DNA from: Sphaeramia orbicularis
Lineage: Eukaryota; Chordata; Actinopteri; Kurtiformes; Apogonidae
DNA length: 64,000 bases
NCBI RefSeq assembly: GCF_902148855.1
Contig: NC_043960.1
Span: 57,275,359-57,339,358, forward strand
Direction of reading: 5' to 3'
Shown here: positions 12,301-21,945 of the stretch, piece after piece
Numbering within the stretch: position 1 is the first letter of the stretch
How the letters are laid out: each line of letters begins with the position of its first letter
The notes under the pieces: generated by a model
The model's input: the letters and a program-made list of their open reading frames with translations, nothing else
The model's database searches: none
Told to the model about the DNA's origin: nothing
Position numbers and translations under genes: made by a program

Positions 12301-15300
12301 TTTCAAAGGAACCCACTTTTCATCTGCTGTTACTGGGGTGGGTTAGATACTGCTGTCAGTCTGTCTTCTAGATCTACAGTGTTGTTCTGTTTCCATTCAC
12401 TGTAGAGCACCAACTGTTAGTGAAATTCAACCTGTTCTTCCTTCTCTTCTCCTTTTTTCATGTTGTTCTGTTAAATACTGACATACCACTCAGACATGAC
12501 AGTTTACTGTTTAACTATGGATTACTGAAGTGAACACAAGTGTAAGTTCTTCTTGGTGGTTCTTCTGGGTTCTACTGGACTGGTTTGGCTCCTTTGAAAA
12601 TGTTTCGTCTCTGATTCCAGACATTGCTCCAGTTCTAATAACTGGTGGGAAACTGAACTTACAGACCCACATGGGGAGGGGTCTGTGTGGGTGTTACTCC
12701 CAACTTAAGTGTTAGGGTGGTAAGGGGGTGTGTCCCTGGGGGTAGGGTGGTAAGGGGGTGTGTCCCTGGGGGTAGGGTCATTAGTGGGTATTGTGTGTGA
12801 GTTTCAGGGTTGTTGTCCAGGGGGGTGGGTCACTGTCCAAATCCTTCATGCTGTGTTCCCAAAGTCAGAACTAAACATGGAGAATCAGCGTTCAGTTTCT
12901 ATGCTCCGTATATCTGGAACAAACTACCAGAAAATATCAGGTCTGCTGAGAGTCTGAGTTCTTTTAAGTCAAGGTTAAAGACTCACCTGTTCACTGCTGC
13001 CTTTGACTAAAGGGCTTTTGACTTTATAAATTTTATATTCTCTTTCGAAACTCTGCACTGCAATTCTTACTCTAATGTGTGTGTTTTTATTTTATTTTAT
13101 TTCACTTTATTTTATTTATTTATGTTTTTATTTTGTGTCTTGTTTTCTTACTTGCTGTTTTTAATAATGTTTTAAATGTGTTTCTTTTTTCCTGTTGTAT
13201 TTCAATGTCCTGTGTGAAGCACCTTGAATTGCCTTGATGCTGAAATGTGCTATACAAATAAACTTGCCTTCGTGGGGGTTTGTTTGGTTTCAGGTGAGTC
13301 CAGGTGTGGAAGGTTGTTGGTTGAAAACTGTTAGTGAACATTCTTTAAATGGTGGTCTAGGTTTTGGATCAGTACAGTCTCAGACCACCACCTCTGTTCA
13401 GGGAAGGAGTTTACACTGTCACTCAAATGTCTTCTTTGACTCCTCCCTCAAACCATTTGTCTTCTCTGGACAATATTCAGACAGTGCTGTCCTCGAAGGA
13501 GTGTCCTTGTTCTTCCCAGTGAAGATGGACTGCAGAGTCTGGTCCTGAGGTGGAGGTTCTCTTGTGTTGATGCATTCATGGTGGGGTTCTTTGGTTTCTC
13601 CTATATATGTATATGTATATTTCAAACCCACCAACACTCTGAGACTGGCTCTGGTCCACCCCAAGGACAAACTACAGAGGGACAAGCAAAGCATCATGGT
13701 CTATGCAGTTCAGTGCAGTGAGGAATTTACGGACTTCTACAGAGGACAAACCAAAGAACCCCACCATGAACGCATCAACACAGACCACCTCAGGACCAGA
13801 CTCTGCAGGAGAACCTCCACCTCAGGACCAGACTGCAGGAGAACCTCCACCTCAGGACCAGACTCTGCAGGAGAACCTCCACCTCAGGACCAGACTCTGC
13901 AGGAGAACCTCCACCTCAGGACCAGACTCTGCAGTCCATCTTCACTGGGAAGAACAAGGACACTCCTTCGAGGAAAGCACTGTCTGAATATTGTCCAGAG
14001 AAGACAAATGGTTCGAGGGAGGAGTCAAAGAAGACATTTGAGTGACAGTGTGAACTCCTTCCCTGAACAGAGGTGGTGGTCTGAGACTGTACTGATCCAA
14101 AACCTAGACCACCATTTAAAGAACGTTCACTAACAGTTTTCAACCAACAACCTTCCACACCTGGACTCACCTGAAACCAAACAAACCCCCACGAAGGATT
14201 TGGACAGTGACCCACCCCTCTGGACAACAACCCTGAAACTCACACACAATGTCCACTAATGACCCTACCCCCAGGGACACCCCCCCTTACCACCCTAACA
14301 CTTAAGTTGGGAGTAACACCCACACAGACCCCTCCCCCTGTGGGTCTATAAGTTCAGTTTCCACCAGTTCTTAGAACTGAAGAAGTGTCTGGGATGAGAG
14401 ACAAAACATTTTCAAAAGAGCTAAACCAGTCCAGCAGAACCACCAAGAAGAACCATGACGTGGACACATGAGAACCTCCACAGGCTGGTGTGCGTGTGCA
14501 TATCCTTACTGGTGTGCATGTAGGAGCCAAATGTAAATGTGCAGTTCTGGACATCGAAGGGGAAACTGAAGATCTCCAGGTTGCAGGCAGAGACCAGGCG
14601 GAGCATCCTGTCCCAGCGGATGTGACCCGTGTGGTTGACGTAAACATAAGGACACGCCTGGGAAACATCATCATCCACACTGGGAACGAAGGTGGTGACA
14701 AGAAGGAAACAATGCACAAAACACAGTGAAAGATGGAACGACAGAGGAAACCTTCGTGTCTTTGAACCTGAATGTGCAGTTCGGCCCATGATGTATTTTT
14801 TGTCCATGAACCGTCATGTCTGCATAAAAATTAAAGGAGGAATTCATGCAGAAACTCACAATTCATAAACAATGATGTCTGGAGACCAGAGTTTCTTCAC
14901 TGGAAGGGAAATTCTGGTGACGCCATCACACATCTGAGGCTCCCAAACAAGAAACTCATGATGCCAGTACTGTGACGGATGAGTCAGAATAATATGAAAG
15001 AAAAATGAATGGAAAACAACTGAGATTAACCCTTAAAGACCCAAACGTCCACCTTTAACCCTTTAAAATGAAAGGGTTCTATCTGCACTCTGACTTTTTA
15101 CTTCGTTTTAATTATTATTTATGTTTTATTGATTATGTTTTAATTATAATTGTGTGTTTTTAATCTGTCTCTTTTCCATTTTTGTAAAGCACTATGAATT
15201 GTCCTGTGTATGAATTGTGCCATACAAATAAATCTGCCTTACCTTGCCTTAACCCATAAAGACCCAAACGTCTGTTACGACACAACACACGGCGTGGACC

Positions 15301-17242
15301 CAAATGCACAAGACTCTCCAGGATCAGTGGTCAAAGGGATTTATTTTTACAAAAATTCAGAAGGTAAAAAACAGATGAACCAAAGGAGAAGCACAACGTG
15401 CCCTATACAAAACTAAAACCCTGATTTACAAAAACACATGGATCAAGATTTCAAGATACTTAACATCTGATCTTCACAGGGACACAGAAACGACGCACTG
15501 ACAAGAGACAAAGGGAGCGAGGAGAATATATAAGGGAAGCAGGGATCACAAACAGGTGTGGACGATTACAGGAGGAACACCAGGTGCAGGCAATGATGGG
15601 ATTAGGGAAGACAGAGACAAGACTGACAGTCTTGACAAAACAGGAAGGAGACCACCATCACCAAAATAAAACAGCAAGAGACAAAAACCCAAAACTAAAT
15701 CAACATGAACATCGACGCATGACAACATCCACCTTTAACCCATAAAGACCCAAACGTCCACCTTTAATAAATATAGGAAGTTACCTGATTTTCACTTAAG
15801 AATACAAAACCCTGAGCATAATATTAGAATAAATGGTGATAAATTGCTTAACAAAAGTTAAAAATACAAAAAAAAAATCATTTGGGAACTGCCACAAAAA
15901 CACCCCGGGTCTTGATGGGTTCATAACGTCTGTTCAAATCCAAGTCTACTCACCAGCCGGAGCCAAAGGAAGGTGGTCAGTATCTGGGTTTTCTCATTCT
16001 AAACAGAGGAAACATGAAATGAAGCACATGGGAACCTGGTTGTGATCTGTGGACCCCCCCCCAACCCCTGACCCCTGACCCCTGTGTGTTCTCACCACCC
16101 CGAGGACAGCGTAGAGGGTGAAGGAGATGTTGGTGATGGTGGGGTTACTGAGGTTCACCGCCGGCCTGAAGGCCTGGAGGTCAAACACCGCCTGTATGGA
16201 CTCGTAGGTTGGACCGCTGTGTCCTTCTTCACACAACAATTTACCAGAAGAAACACACACTGAAAAAAAAACAAGCAAAGACCAAGTTTTCTGTCACAGT
16301 TCTTTTAATGCACATTCTAATCCTAGGACACAGGTGTCAAACATGCGGCCCGGGGGCCAAATCCGGCCCGCCAAAGGATCCAGTCTGGCCTGTAGGATGG
16401 ATTTGTGAAATACAAAAATTACACTGAAGACATTAACAATCGAGGATGTCAAAATCATTTTAATTCAGATTCCACATACAGACCAATTAGATCTCAAGTG
16501 GGTCAGACCAGTAAAATACTATCATATTAAACCTATAAATAATGAAAACAGCAAATTTTCTCTTTGTTTTAGTGTAAAAAGTAAAATTACATGAAAATGT
16601 TTATTATAAAACTGTTATTTTACAAAAAATGTGAAAAACCTGAAATGTCTCAAGATAAGTAAATGCAATTTTACCAATATTCTGCCTGTTATTAAATGTT
16701 TCGTGTATTTGTAATTGTAATGTAAGTTGTAATGCACATGTGTAAATGATAAACTGGTAATCTGAGGCATAAAATTGTTAAAATTTCAGTTGTTTATGTT
16801 ATTCAAATTTTTATAGATGTTAACATTATCATAATGTAATTTTACTTTTTTCACTGTTATTATTTAACTGGTCCGGCCCACTTCAGATCGTATTGGGCTG
16901 AATGTGGCCCCTGAACTAAAATGAGTTTGACACCCCTGGCATAGATGAACAAACAGAGCTTACAGAATGTCAAACAATGTCGTTATCATTAATCCACAAC
17001 GGGCAAATAGTAAGAAAGAGAACTGATGACATAAGAGCCCCAGGTGCCTGATCAGATCCAGCGGAATATGAAACCAAACACAGGACAGAAGCTCAGTTTT
17101 CCTTTACTCTCAGCATCGCTCCTTATTCCTCCTAAAAACCCAAATGTACGTTTACAGTTTCATTTGTCCAAGTCAAGAAAACACAGTCATCAGAGGTGTC
17201 ATTACCTGACATCAGCAGTACGCAGATGTTCCAGATACTCAT
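6125..17242 (-). CDS. Receptor gene A: 5-HT3-type Cys-loop channel subunit
   Basis: Nine exons joined by GT-AG introns: 17206-17242, 16096-16226, 15954-15998, 14860-14969, 14510-14679, 10119-10279, 8142-8352, 7784-8065 and 6125-6348. They total 1,371 bp, about 456 residues, close to 5-HT3A (~480). In order: a short signal peptide ([12 protein letters not shown]), ligand-binding domain, Cys-loop [15 protein letters not shown] (C-x13-C), GEWEL, TM1 ([19 protein letters not shown]), TM2 ([18 protein letters not shown]), TM3, intracellular loop, and TM4 starting [15 protein letters not shown] as in 5-HT3A. The 45- and 110-bp exons are typical of nicotinic/5-HT3 genes. Such subunits form pentameric cation channels at the plasma membrane. 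No frame break was found. The exon 2 acceptor (GTGTGAAG) is weak. Exon 8 may instead end at 7775, adding three codons. The ligand cannot be told from sequence. Confidence 0.88.
6550..7782. repeat. 28/30-bp minisatellite in intron 8 of gene A
   Basis: About 42 units of the form GTTACCTCCATTACTGGTA plus TTTACAGTAG, alternating between 28 and 30 bp by a two-base AG difference, with scattered C/T and G/T variants. It begins at the donor of exon 8 of gene A and fills most of the intron before exon 9. Read on the transcribed strand, every unit contains GGAGGTAACT, which resembles a 5' splice site. Confidence 0.97.
8483..9010. mobile_element. Fold-back MITE in intron 6 of gene A
   Basis: About 528 bp with inverted ends. 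The left begins GCCACGTTTCCACTACGTGG and the right is its near complement, each followed by several copies of a TCGACTCGGC-type motif. No coding capacity. I have not assigned the superfamily. Confidence 0.7.
9119..9981. mobile_element. hAT-like MITE (family 2) carrying a LINE insertion
   Basis: Left end AGGTCATAATAGTTTTGG, right end GATAATAACCTTG, A/T-rich interior built on 'agttttaattagtttt'. The undisturbed copy at 47513-48110 has perfect 8-bp target copies, which identifies the family as hAT-like. Other copies are at 47513-48110 and about 53918-55768. Confidence 0.7.
9580..9838 (-). mobile_element. LINE 3' end, 5'-truncated
   Basis: A (TCAA)n tail at about 9582-9606 is followed by 'actttatttctatagcac' and 'acaaagtgcttcacaac', words typical of the 3' untranslated end of fish LINEs. 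No reverse transcriptase sequence remains. It lies inside the family 2 MITE. Confidence 0.65.
10891..11434 (+). mobile_element. Mariner element, internally deleted
   Basis: 544 bp flanked by TA, with inverted ends CAGGGTGACCCAAAAAAAAC. The plus strand from about 11065 to 11307 encodes the C-terminal part of a mariner transposase, [10 protein letters not shown] followed by [13 protein letters not shown] and ending GIFKK, which includes the last catalytic aspartate region. The N-terminal two-thirds is absent, so it is non-autonomous. It is inserted in the LTR at 10498-12190. Confidence 0.85.
11502..12138. mobile_element. Fold-back MITE with ~280-bp arms
   Basis: 637 bp. The arms (about 11502-11780 and 11860-12138) are inverted copies beginning AAGGTGCTGGAGACTTTCAT. 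They diverge by a modest number of substitutions and share a short loop. No coding capacity; superfamily not assigned. Inserted in the LTR at 10498-12190. Confidence 0.75.
12530..13605 (-). mobile_element. Penelope-like element fragment, left inverted copy
   Basis: Inverted partner of 13745-14470. The shared region runs from the repetitive GGACCAGACTCTGCAG block outward through 'aacctagaccaccattta' to 'cttcttggtggttct'. It contains part of the C-terminal GIY-YIG-type nuclease region on the minus strand and a 3' region, and is split by a LINE end (12838-13268). Fragmentary and non-functional. Confidence 0.6.
12838..13268 (+). mobile_element. LINE 3' end (Rex1/Babar-like)
   Basis: The plus strand carries the last ~60 residues of a reverse transcriptase frame, [16 protein letters not shown] then [10 protein letters not shown] and a stop at about 13008, followed by a 3' tail with 'gccttgatgctgaaatg' and 'tacaaataaacttgcctt'. 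The inverted partner copy lacks it, so it inserted after the two Penelope fragments formed. A short target copy CCTTC flanks it. Confidence 0.8.
13617..14470 (+). mobile_element. Penelope-like element fragment, right inverted copy
   Basis: The plus strand reads [20 protein letters not shown] at about 13690-13755, matching the start of the GIY-YIG endonuclease domain of fish Penelope-like elements, and further motifs follow in other frames up to about 14100. No reverse transcriptase domain is present upstream. The domain is interrupted by a 32-bp minisatellite. It ends about 40 bp before exon 5 of gene A. Fragmentary. Confidence 0.65.
13785..13932 (+). repeat. 32-bp minisatellite inside the Penelope-like fragment
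   Basis: About 4-5 units of CACCTCAGGACCAGACTC plus TGCAGGAGAACCTC expanded inside the former nuclease region. The left inverted copy has essentially one unit, so the expansion is specific to the right copy. Confidence 0.85.
15075..15248 (+). mobile_element. LINE 3' tail
   Basis: Contains 'gtaaagcactatgaattg' and 'catacaaataaatctgcc' followed by a CCTTG-type tail, the standard end of fish Rex/L2-like LINEs. No coding part. Confidence 0.6.
15273..15724 (-). mobile_element. Solo LTR, Gypsy-like
   Basis: Fossil. A 452-bp unit with TG...CA ends on the minus strand (TGTCATGCGTCG ... GTCGTAACA), a TATA-like word (TTATATATTC) and an AATAAA. It is flanked by 5-bp copies ACGTC (15268-15272) and ACATC (15725-15729), one mismatch apart, so probably of moderate age. 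No internal genes remain. It lies in intron 3 of gene A. Confidence 0.75.
16331..16938. mobile_element. hAT-like MITE (family 3)
   Basis: 608 bp with ends CAGGTGTCAAA and TTTGACACCCCTG and long imperfect inverted repeats around 'ggccaaatccggcccg' and 'ggcccacttcag'. Relatives are at 27311-27743, 34800-35831 and 57826-58459, with an end fragment near 52025-52100. No coding capacity. Confidence 0.7.
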
Positions 17243-17630
17243 GCTGGACGTTCGTAGAAGACTAATGACTGGGATTGTGTTGAGCTCCGAACGTACGATA
17301 CAGATCACTCTTAAATACGTAGGAATGACTCGTGAACTCCTTGGAGGTGGACTCGAACCCTCAACCACAGCTGTTACTGGTAGAAGTCAGACCCTTCAGT
17401 AAGAACCTGCGGAGCGTGGACACATGAATACAGACCATAATAACCCACAGGAGGATAGGAGCTGTTGTTCAACACCTCTGATTACTGCTCAGCCACAGTA
17501 TTTTTTAACACCTCCACCAGTGGGAGTTCGTGTCTGGGCCTTTGTGTTTGTTACTGTAGCTTCTCGTGTCGCTGCTTTGTGTGAAACTGCATCGGCAAAA
17601 ACATTCAAGGCATAAATAACAAAGGTTCAC

Positions 17631-19210
17631 CATATCGTCCCTTGAGAATCAGCTGGTTCTGTGTCCACTTTTCCTCATTTTGAGGAAACGGAGTTTGAAA
17701 ATTTCCCCTTTCTGATCTCTGATATTTGCAGAGTTCTCAATCATCTTTTGTGTGAAACAGTGTTGACTGTGGAAGGAACCCTAAACATATTGTTCACATG
17801 TTCTAAATCTCCATAGGCTTACAGATATAAGAAGTCAAAAATGGACATAGAACTTTCTGATTCCAAGGTCTGGAAGTTGGCCCTGGTCAACATGTTCTAT
17901 GTCCAACAGAGGACCTGGTGCCTTTACAGGTGACACTTATGATCGAAATCAGGAAGTTCTATGTCCACCAGAGTTGTTTTTTAAAAAAGTTATGAACAAA
18001 CTAAGAACGTTTTAGTCAGTGATTACATGGATTTTATACTGATGTCACAAAATGCAACAGTAAAAACCATGTGTTAGTGTTTCCAATCCACATGTATTTA
18101 AGGTGGACAGCTAAAATGAGCCCATCTGTCCTTTTTCATTAAAGGTAGAATGGTGAATAAACGTGTTGGGACACCTGAAGGACCTGAGGAAACTGTGTTC
18201 ACTCAGTTTTCATGGCAAACAACCATTTTCCAGCCAGACTTCAATCCTCAAAGGAGGAGAATTAGTTGTGGAATAAAGGCAGATGATGTGGAACACCACG
18301 AACCACCTTTAAGACTGAGGAGTGATGAGGAGTGAAAATTCTTCATACACTCATAGATAAAAGTCGATGAATAAGACACATTCTCATTTGAACCTGACAC
18401 CGGACAACATTGCCCACTTGACCAGAATCTATAACATAAAAAATAAAAATTAGGAAAAAAGTGTACAAAAAGCAAAAATTGCATCAAAATTAAACATACA
18501 TTCACAGATAAAACAATTATATCAAATCAATGATAAGTCTGTAAATGAGACAAATTTTCATTTGAACCTGAGGTCGCAACAATATTGGACACTTGACCAA
18601 AATCTAGTGTGAAAGAATGAAAGGATGAAAAAGAAAACTGATCCAGAAATGACACTTTTTGCATCAAAATGCCTCATACACTCAGATATAAACTATCAAA
18701 CACACAAGTTTATCTGTGAGCCTCCCTCTCAGACCTGACTCTGGGACAGCCTTGCCCGTCTAAAATTGCCAAATTTGAACACTGAACTACTTTGAACAAA
18801 CATTAAACAGAACTATTTCCATGCTAGCCCTGTTCAGACCAGTCATTTCAAACTTTTACCAGGATCCAGATGCCTTACAGAGGCATCAACGGCAGAAAGT
18901 AAACATGTCTCAGTCCATTTGAGACCCCCTCCATGTATTTTAGGAGCATACATCTTTTTTGACCGAATGTCACATGATTCAGGTCTGGCCCCTGATTGGG
19001 TCCTCTTGGACATAGAACTACCTGATTTGAAACCAGCTCCACTCAGGACATAGAACTAAATGTTTCCAGGTGTGAGTGTGTGTAGATGTTTAGCTCGGAG
19101 CTGAGAACTTTGGGACACAAACTTAAATGGTTTTAGAATGTCCTGATATGCTGAACTCCATTTCTGCAAAAAGTGGTCATAGAACCAGCTGATTCTCAAG
19201 GGACGATATG
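17631..19210. mobile_element. Unclassified 1.58-kb inverted-terminal-repeat element
   Basis: The ends are ~42-bp inverted repeats starting CATATCGTCCCTTGAGAATC with two or three mismatches. Subterminal regions repeat the words 'catagaact' and 'ctatgtcc' in both orientations. The centre (about 18340-18760) holds three loose ~160-bp tandem copies containing 'aaaattcttcatacactca' and 'catttgaacctga'. No frame resembles a transposase. Possible ATAT target copies lie at the ends but merge with the repeat. I do not recognise the family. Confidence 0.6.
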
Positions 19211-19227
19211 TGGATCTGATCGAGGCT

Positions 19228-19447
19228 ATCAAGACCTCCGACACTTAGACCCTCAGACCCAGGAACTATCAGGAGAGGACACATCTGGGCTTTTCTTCAT
19301 TCAATAACTGCCTTCGTTGGAAACATTATGATGCAACAGTTTTTTCAGATGCATTTCTTAACATTCTTATGGAATGTCCTTTGTGGACAGTTTTTATGAG
19401 GGGGGGGTTCTTGGACACAAAACCCACAGCTGGGTCTAAGGAGGTTA
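19228..19447. mobile_element. TTAA-type MITE, degraded copy
   Basis: Shares with 35938-36158 the words 'gatgcaacagttttttcag' and 'tatggaatgtcctttgtgg', and ends in GGGTCTAAGGAGGTTAA. The left end is degraded. Confidence 0.65.
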
Positions 19448-20013
19448 AACACAAAAATCTACAGTCCGCTGGTCTTCCATTCAATTCAAATCTGGTCCCA
19501 AATAAGGAATCATTTTGGATGGAAGGAGGTTTCCCTCCAGCTCCACTGAGAAATAATCAAACACTGACATCAATCTCAAACACGTCATTGAATCAACAGG
19601 ACGTCAAAGGAATACAGTCAATCAGTCCAGTTTTATTTCTATAGCGCCAAATCATAACCAAAGTTTTCTGATGACACTTGTTATATATGGAGCTGGAATA
19701 AACCAGACTGTCACCTTGATAAAAGACTCATCCACTGATAATGTTTTACACACATGTCAACAATTACAGTTCTGGTTTAGATGGAACAGACTTCTTCAGA
19801 TCCAGATCGGAGCCTGTTTCCTCTTTCAACTTGAACTCAACAGTGGAGACACAGTTTTAAACCAACACTCTGGAGTGTTTCATCCTCCAGACTCTATTTC
19901 CAGGTCATTTTGGTGGAACATCTGCTGCAGTTGGTTCAGTTCCACTGTGGTCATGTCTGCAGAGCGTCTGGATGTCCTGCACTGGCACTAGGACACTTCT
20001 GGTCTGGGGTTGG
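19448..20013. other. Intergenic, nothing recognised
   Basis: Unique-looking sequence between a MITE and a minisatellite. 'tttatttctatagcgcc' near 19630 resembles a LINE 3' end word. No gene seen. Confidence 0.4.
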
Positions 20014-20232
20014 AACCCCGACACTAACACAACTACACAAGTGGACTGGTTTAGGACACAACTACACAACTGGACTGGTTTAGGACACAACTACACAACT
20101 GGACTGGTTTAGGACACAACTACACAACTGGACTGGTTTAGGACACAACTACACAACTGGACTGGTTTAGGACACAACTACACAACTGGACTGCTTTAGG
20201 ACACAACTACACAACTGGACTGGTTTAGGACA
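20014..20232. repeat. 29-bp minisatellite
   Basis: About 7 units of GGACTGGTTTAGGACACAAC plus TACACAACT, nearly identical. Not present at the other end of the palindrome. Confidence 0.95.
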
Positions 20233-20394
20233 GAGGTCCCATCCCCCCACCACCTTCAGAAGACAAGGACAGACAACGGAGTTAGGAGTGAAGGACAGAA
20301 ACAGATAGACTAAAGGTCACATGACTGAAGGAGCAAGAAAAGCACAGAGAGGAAGGGTGATGTCCACAGAGACAAAGACAGGACAAGGTTGTGT

Positions 20395-21415
20395 TAAGGT
20401 GGTCCTACTGTTATGGTGGTGCTTCTGTTAAGGTGGTGCTGTTGTGAAGGTGGTTCTGTTTTTAAGGTTGTCCTTCTGTTAAGGTGGCATTGCATTTATG
20501 GTGGTGCTCTGTTAAGGTGGTGTTGTTTCTAAGGTTGCCCTACTGTTAAGGTGGTGCTGGTGTGAAGGTGGCGCTGTTTTTAAGGTGGTCCTACTGTTAA
20601 GGTGGTGCTGTTGTGAAGGTGGTTCTGTTTTTAAGGTGGTGCTTCTGTTAAGGTGGTCCTACTGTTATGGTGGTCCTACTGTTAAGGTGGTGCTGTTGTG
20701 AAGGTGGTTCTGTTGTTAAGGTTGTCCTTCTATTAAGGTGGCACTGCATTTATGGTGGTGCTTCTGTTAAGGTGTTGTTGTTTTTTTATGGTTGCCCTAC
20801 TGTTAAGGTGGTGCTTCTGTTAAGGCGGTCCTACTGTTATGGTGGTCCTACTGTTATGGTGGTGCTGTTGTGAAGGTGGCACTGTTTTTAAGGTGGCGCT
20901 GCTGTTAAGGTGGTGATGTTGTGAAGGTGGTTCTGTTTTTAAGGTTCTCCTTCTATTAAGGTGGCACTGCATTTATGGTGGTGCTTCTGTTAAGGTGGTG
21001 TTGTTTTTAAGGTTGCCCAACTGTTAAGGTGGTGCTGGTGTGGAGGTGGCGCTGTTTTTAAGGTGGCCTTACTGTTAAGGTGGTGCTGTTGTGAAGGTGG
21101 TTCTGTTTTTAAGGTGGTGCTTCTGTTAAGGTGGCCCTACTGTTAAGGTGGTGCCTCTGTTAAGGTGGTCCTACTGTTATGGTGGTGCTGTTGTGAAGGT
21201 GGTTCTGTTTTTAAGGTGGTACTGCTGTTAAGGTGGTGCTGTTGTGAAGGTGGTTCTGTTTTTAAGGTGGCACTGCTGTTAAGGTGGTGCTGTTGTGAAG
21301 GTGGTTCTGTTTTTAAGGTGGCGCTCCTGTTGTGGTTGTACTGTTGTTAAGGCTGTGCTTCTGTTAAGGTGGCGCTGTTTTTAAGGTGGTGCTGTTGTGA
21401 AGGTGGCACTGCCAC
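20395..21415. repeat. Irregular minisatellite at the outer end of the left arm
   Basis: Tandem short modules such as TTAAGGTGGTGCTGTTGTGA and AGGTGGTTCTGTTTTTAAGG, about 22-24 bp each, in variable order. The reverse complement of the same modules forms 33530-34480. Confidence 0.9.
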
Positions 21416-21447
21416 ACCTGCCTGCTGTTGGTGTCCAGGTAGACCTC

Positions 21448-21808
21448 CATCCTCCTCCTGTCTCCTCCTCCTGTCTCCTCCTCCTGTCTCCTCCTGTCTC
21501 CTCCTCCTGTCTCCTCCCCCTGTCTCCTCCTGTCTCCTCCCCCTGTCTCCTCCCCCTGTCTCCTCCTGTCTCCTCCTCCTGTCTCCTCCTCCTGTCTCCT
21601 CCTGTCTCCTCCTGTCTCCTCCTGTCTCCTCCTCCTGTCTCCTCCTCCTGTCTCCTCCTGTCTCCTCCTGTCTCCTCCTCCTGTCTCCTCCTGTCTCCTC
21701 CTCCTGTCTCCTCCCCCTGTCTCCTCCCCCTGTCTCCTCCTCCTGTCTCCTCCTCCTGTCTCCTCCTGTCTCCTCCTCCTGTCTCCTCCTGTCTCCTCCT
21801 GTCTTCTG
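21448..21808. repeat. Polypyrimidine minisatellite (TCCTCC/TGTC)n, left arm
   Basis: About 360 bp of CTCCTCCTGT modules, nearly pure pyrimidine on the plus strand. The mirror copy at 33245-33462 is about 140 bp shorter, so the tract has changed length since duplication. Pure purine/pyrimidine mirror-type tracts can form triplex DNA. Confidence 0.95.
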
Positions 21809-21837
21809 GTTGCTTCTGTACAGAACCGTTTCCAGAC

Positions 21838-21945
21838 CTAAAGGTGGTGTTGCTCTCCTTCAGCAGCTGCTGGACCTCCAGGTTCATCTGGTTGGGGTCG
21901 ACACGTTTATGTTTAATTAGAAAAATATTTATCATAAGGATCAAC
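21838..21945 (-). mobile_element. LINE ORF2 scrap (left arm)
   Basis: The minus strand reads VDPNQMNLEVQQLLKESNTT then FRSGN, resembling the linker before the reverse transcriptase in many fish LINE ORF2 proteins. The same scrap is mirrored at 33109-33216, so it predates the duplication. Confidence 0.5.

Larger units (their letters stand above)
15030..15930. mobile_element. TTAA-type MITE remnants with 'aaagacccaaacgtcc' ends
   Basis: TTAACCC(T/A)TAAAGACCC ends occur at 15028, 15249 and 15737 facing right, and 'gggtcttgatgggtt' at about 15907-15921 closes the element. The ends abut TTAA, suggesting a piggyBac-like family. It is disrupted by a LINE tail (15075-15248) and a solo LTR (15273-15724). 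A related element at 58967-60110 has its end amplified into an array. Confidence 0.55.

Noticed and set aside
13564-14133. 189-residue frame rich in RTSTSGPD repeats
   Set aside because: It is a Penelope-like fragment with an expanded minisatellite, not a host gene.
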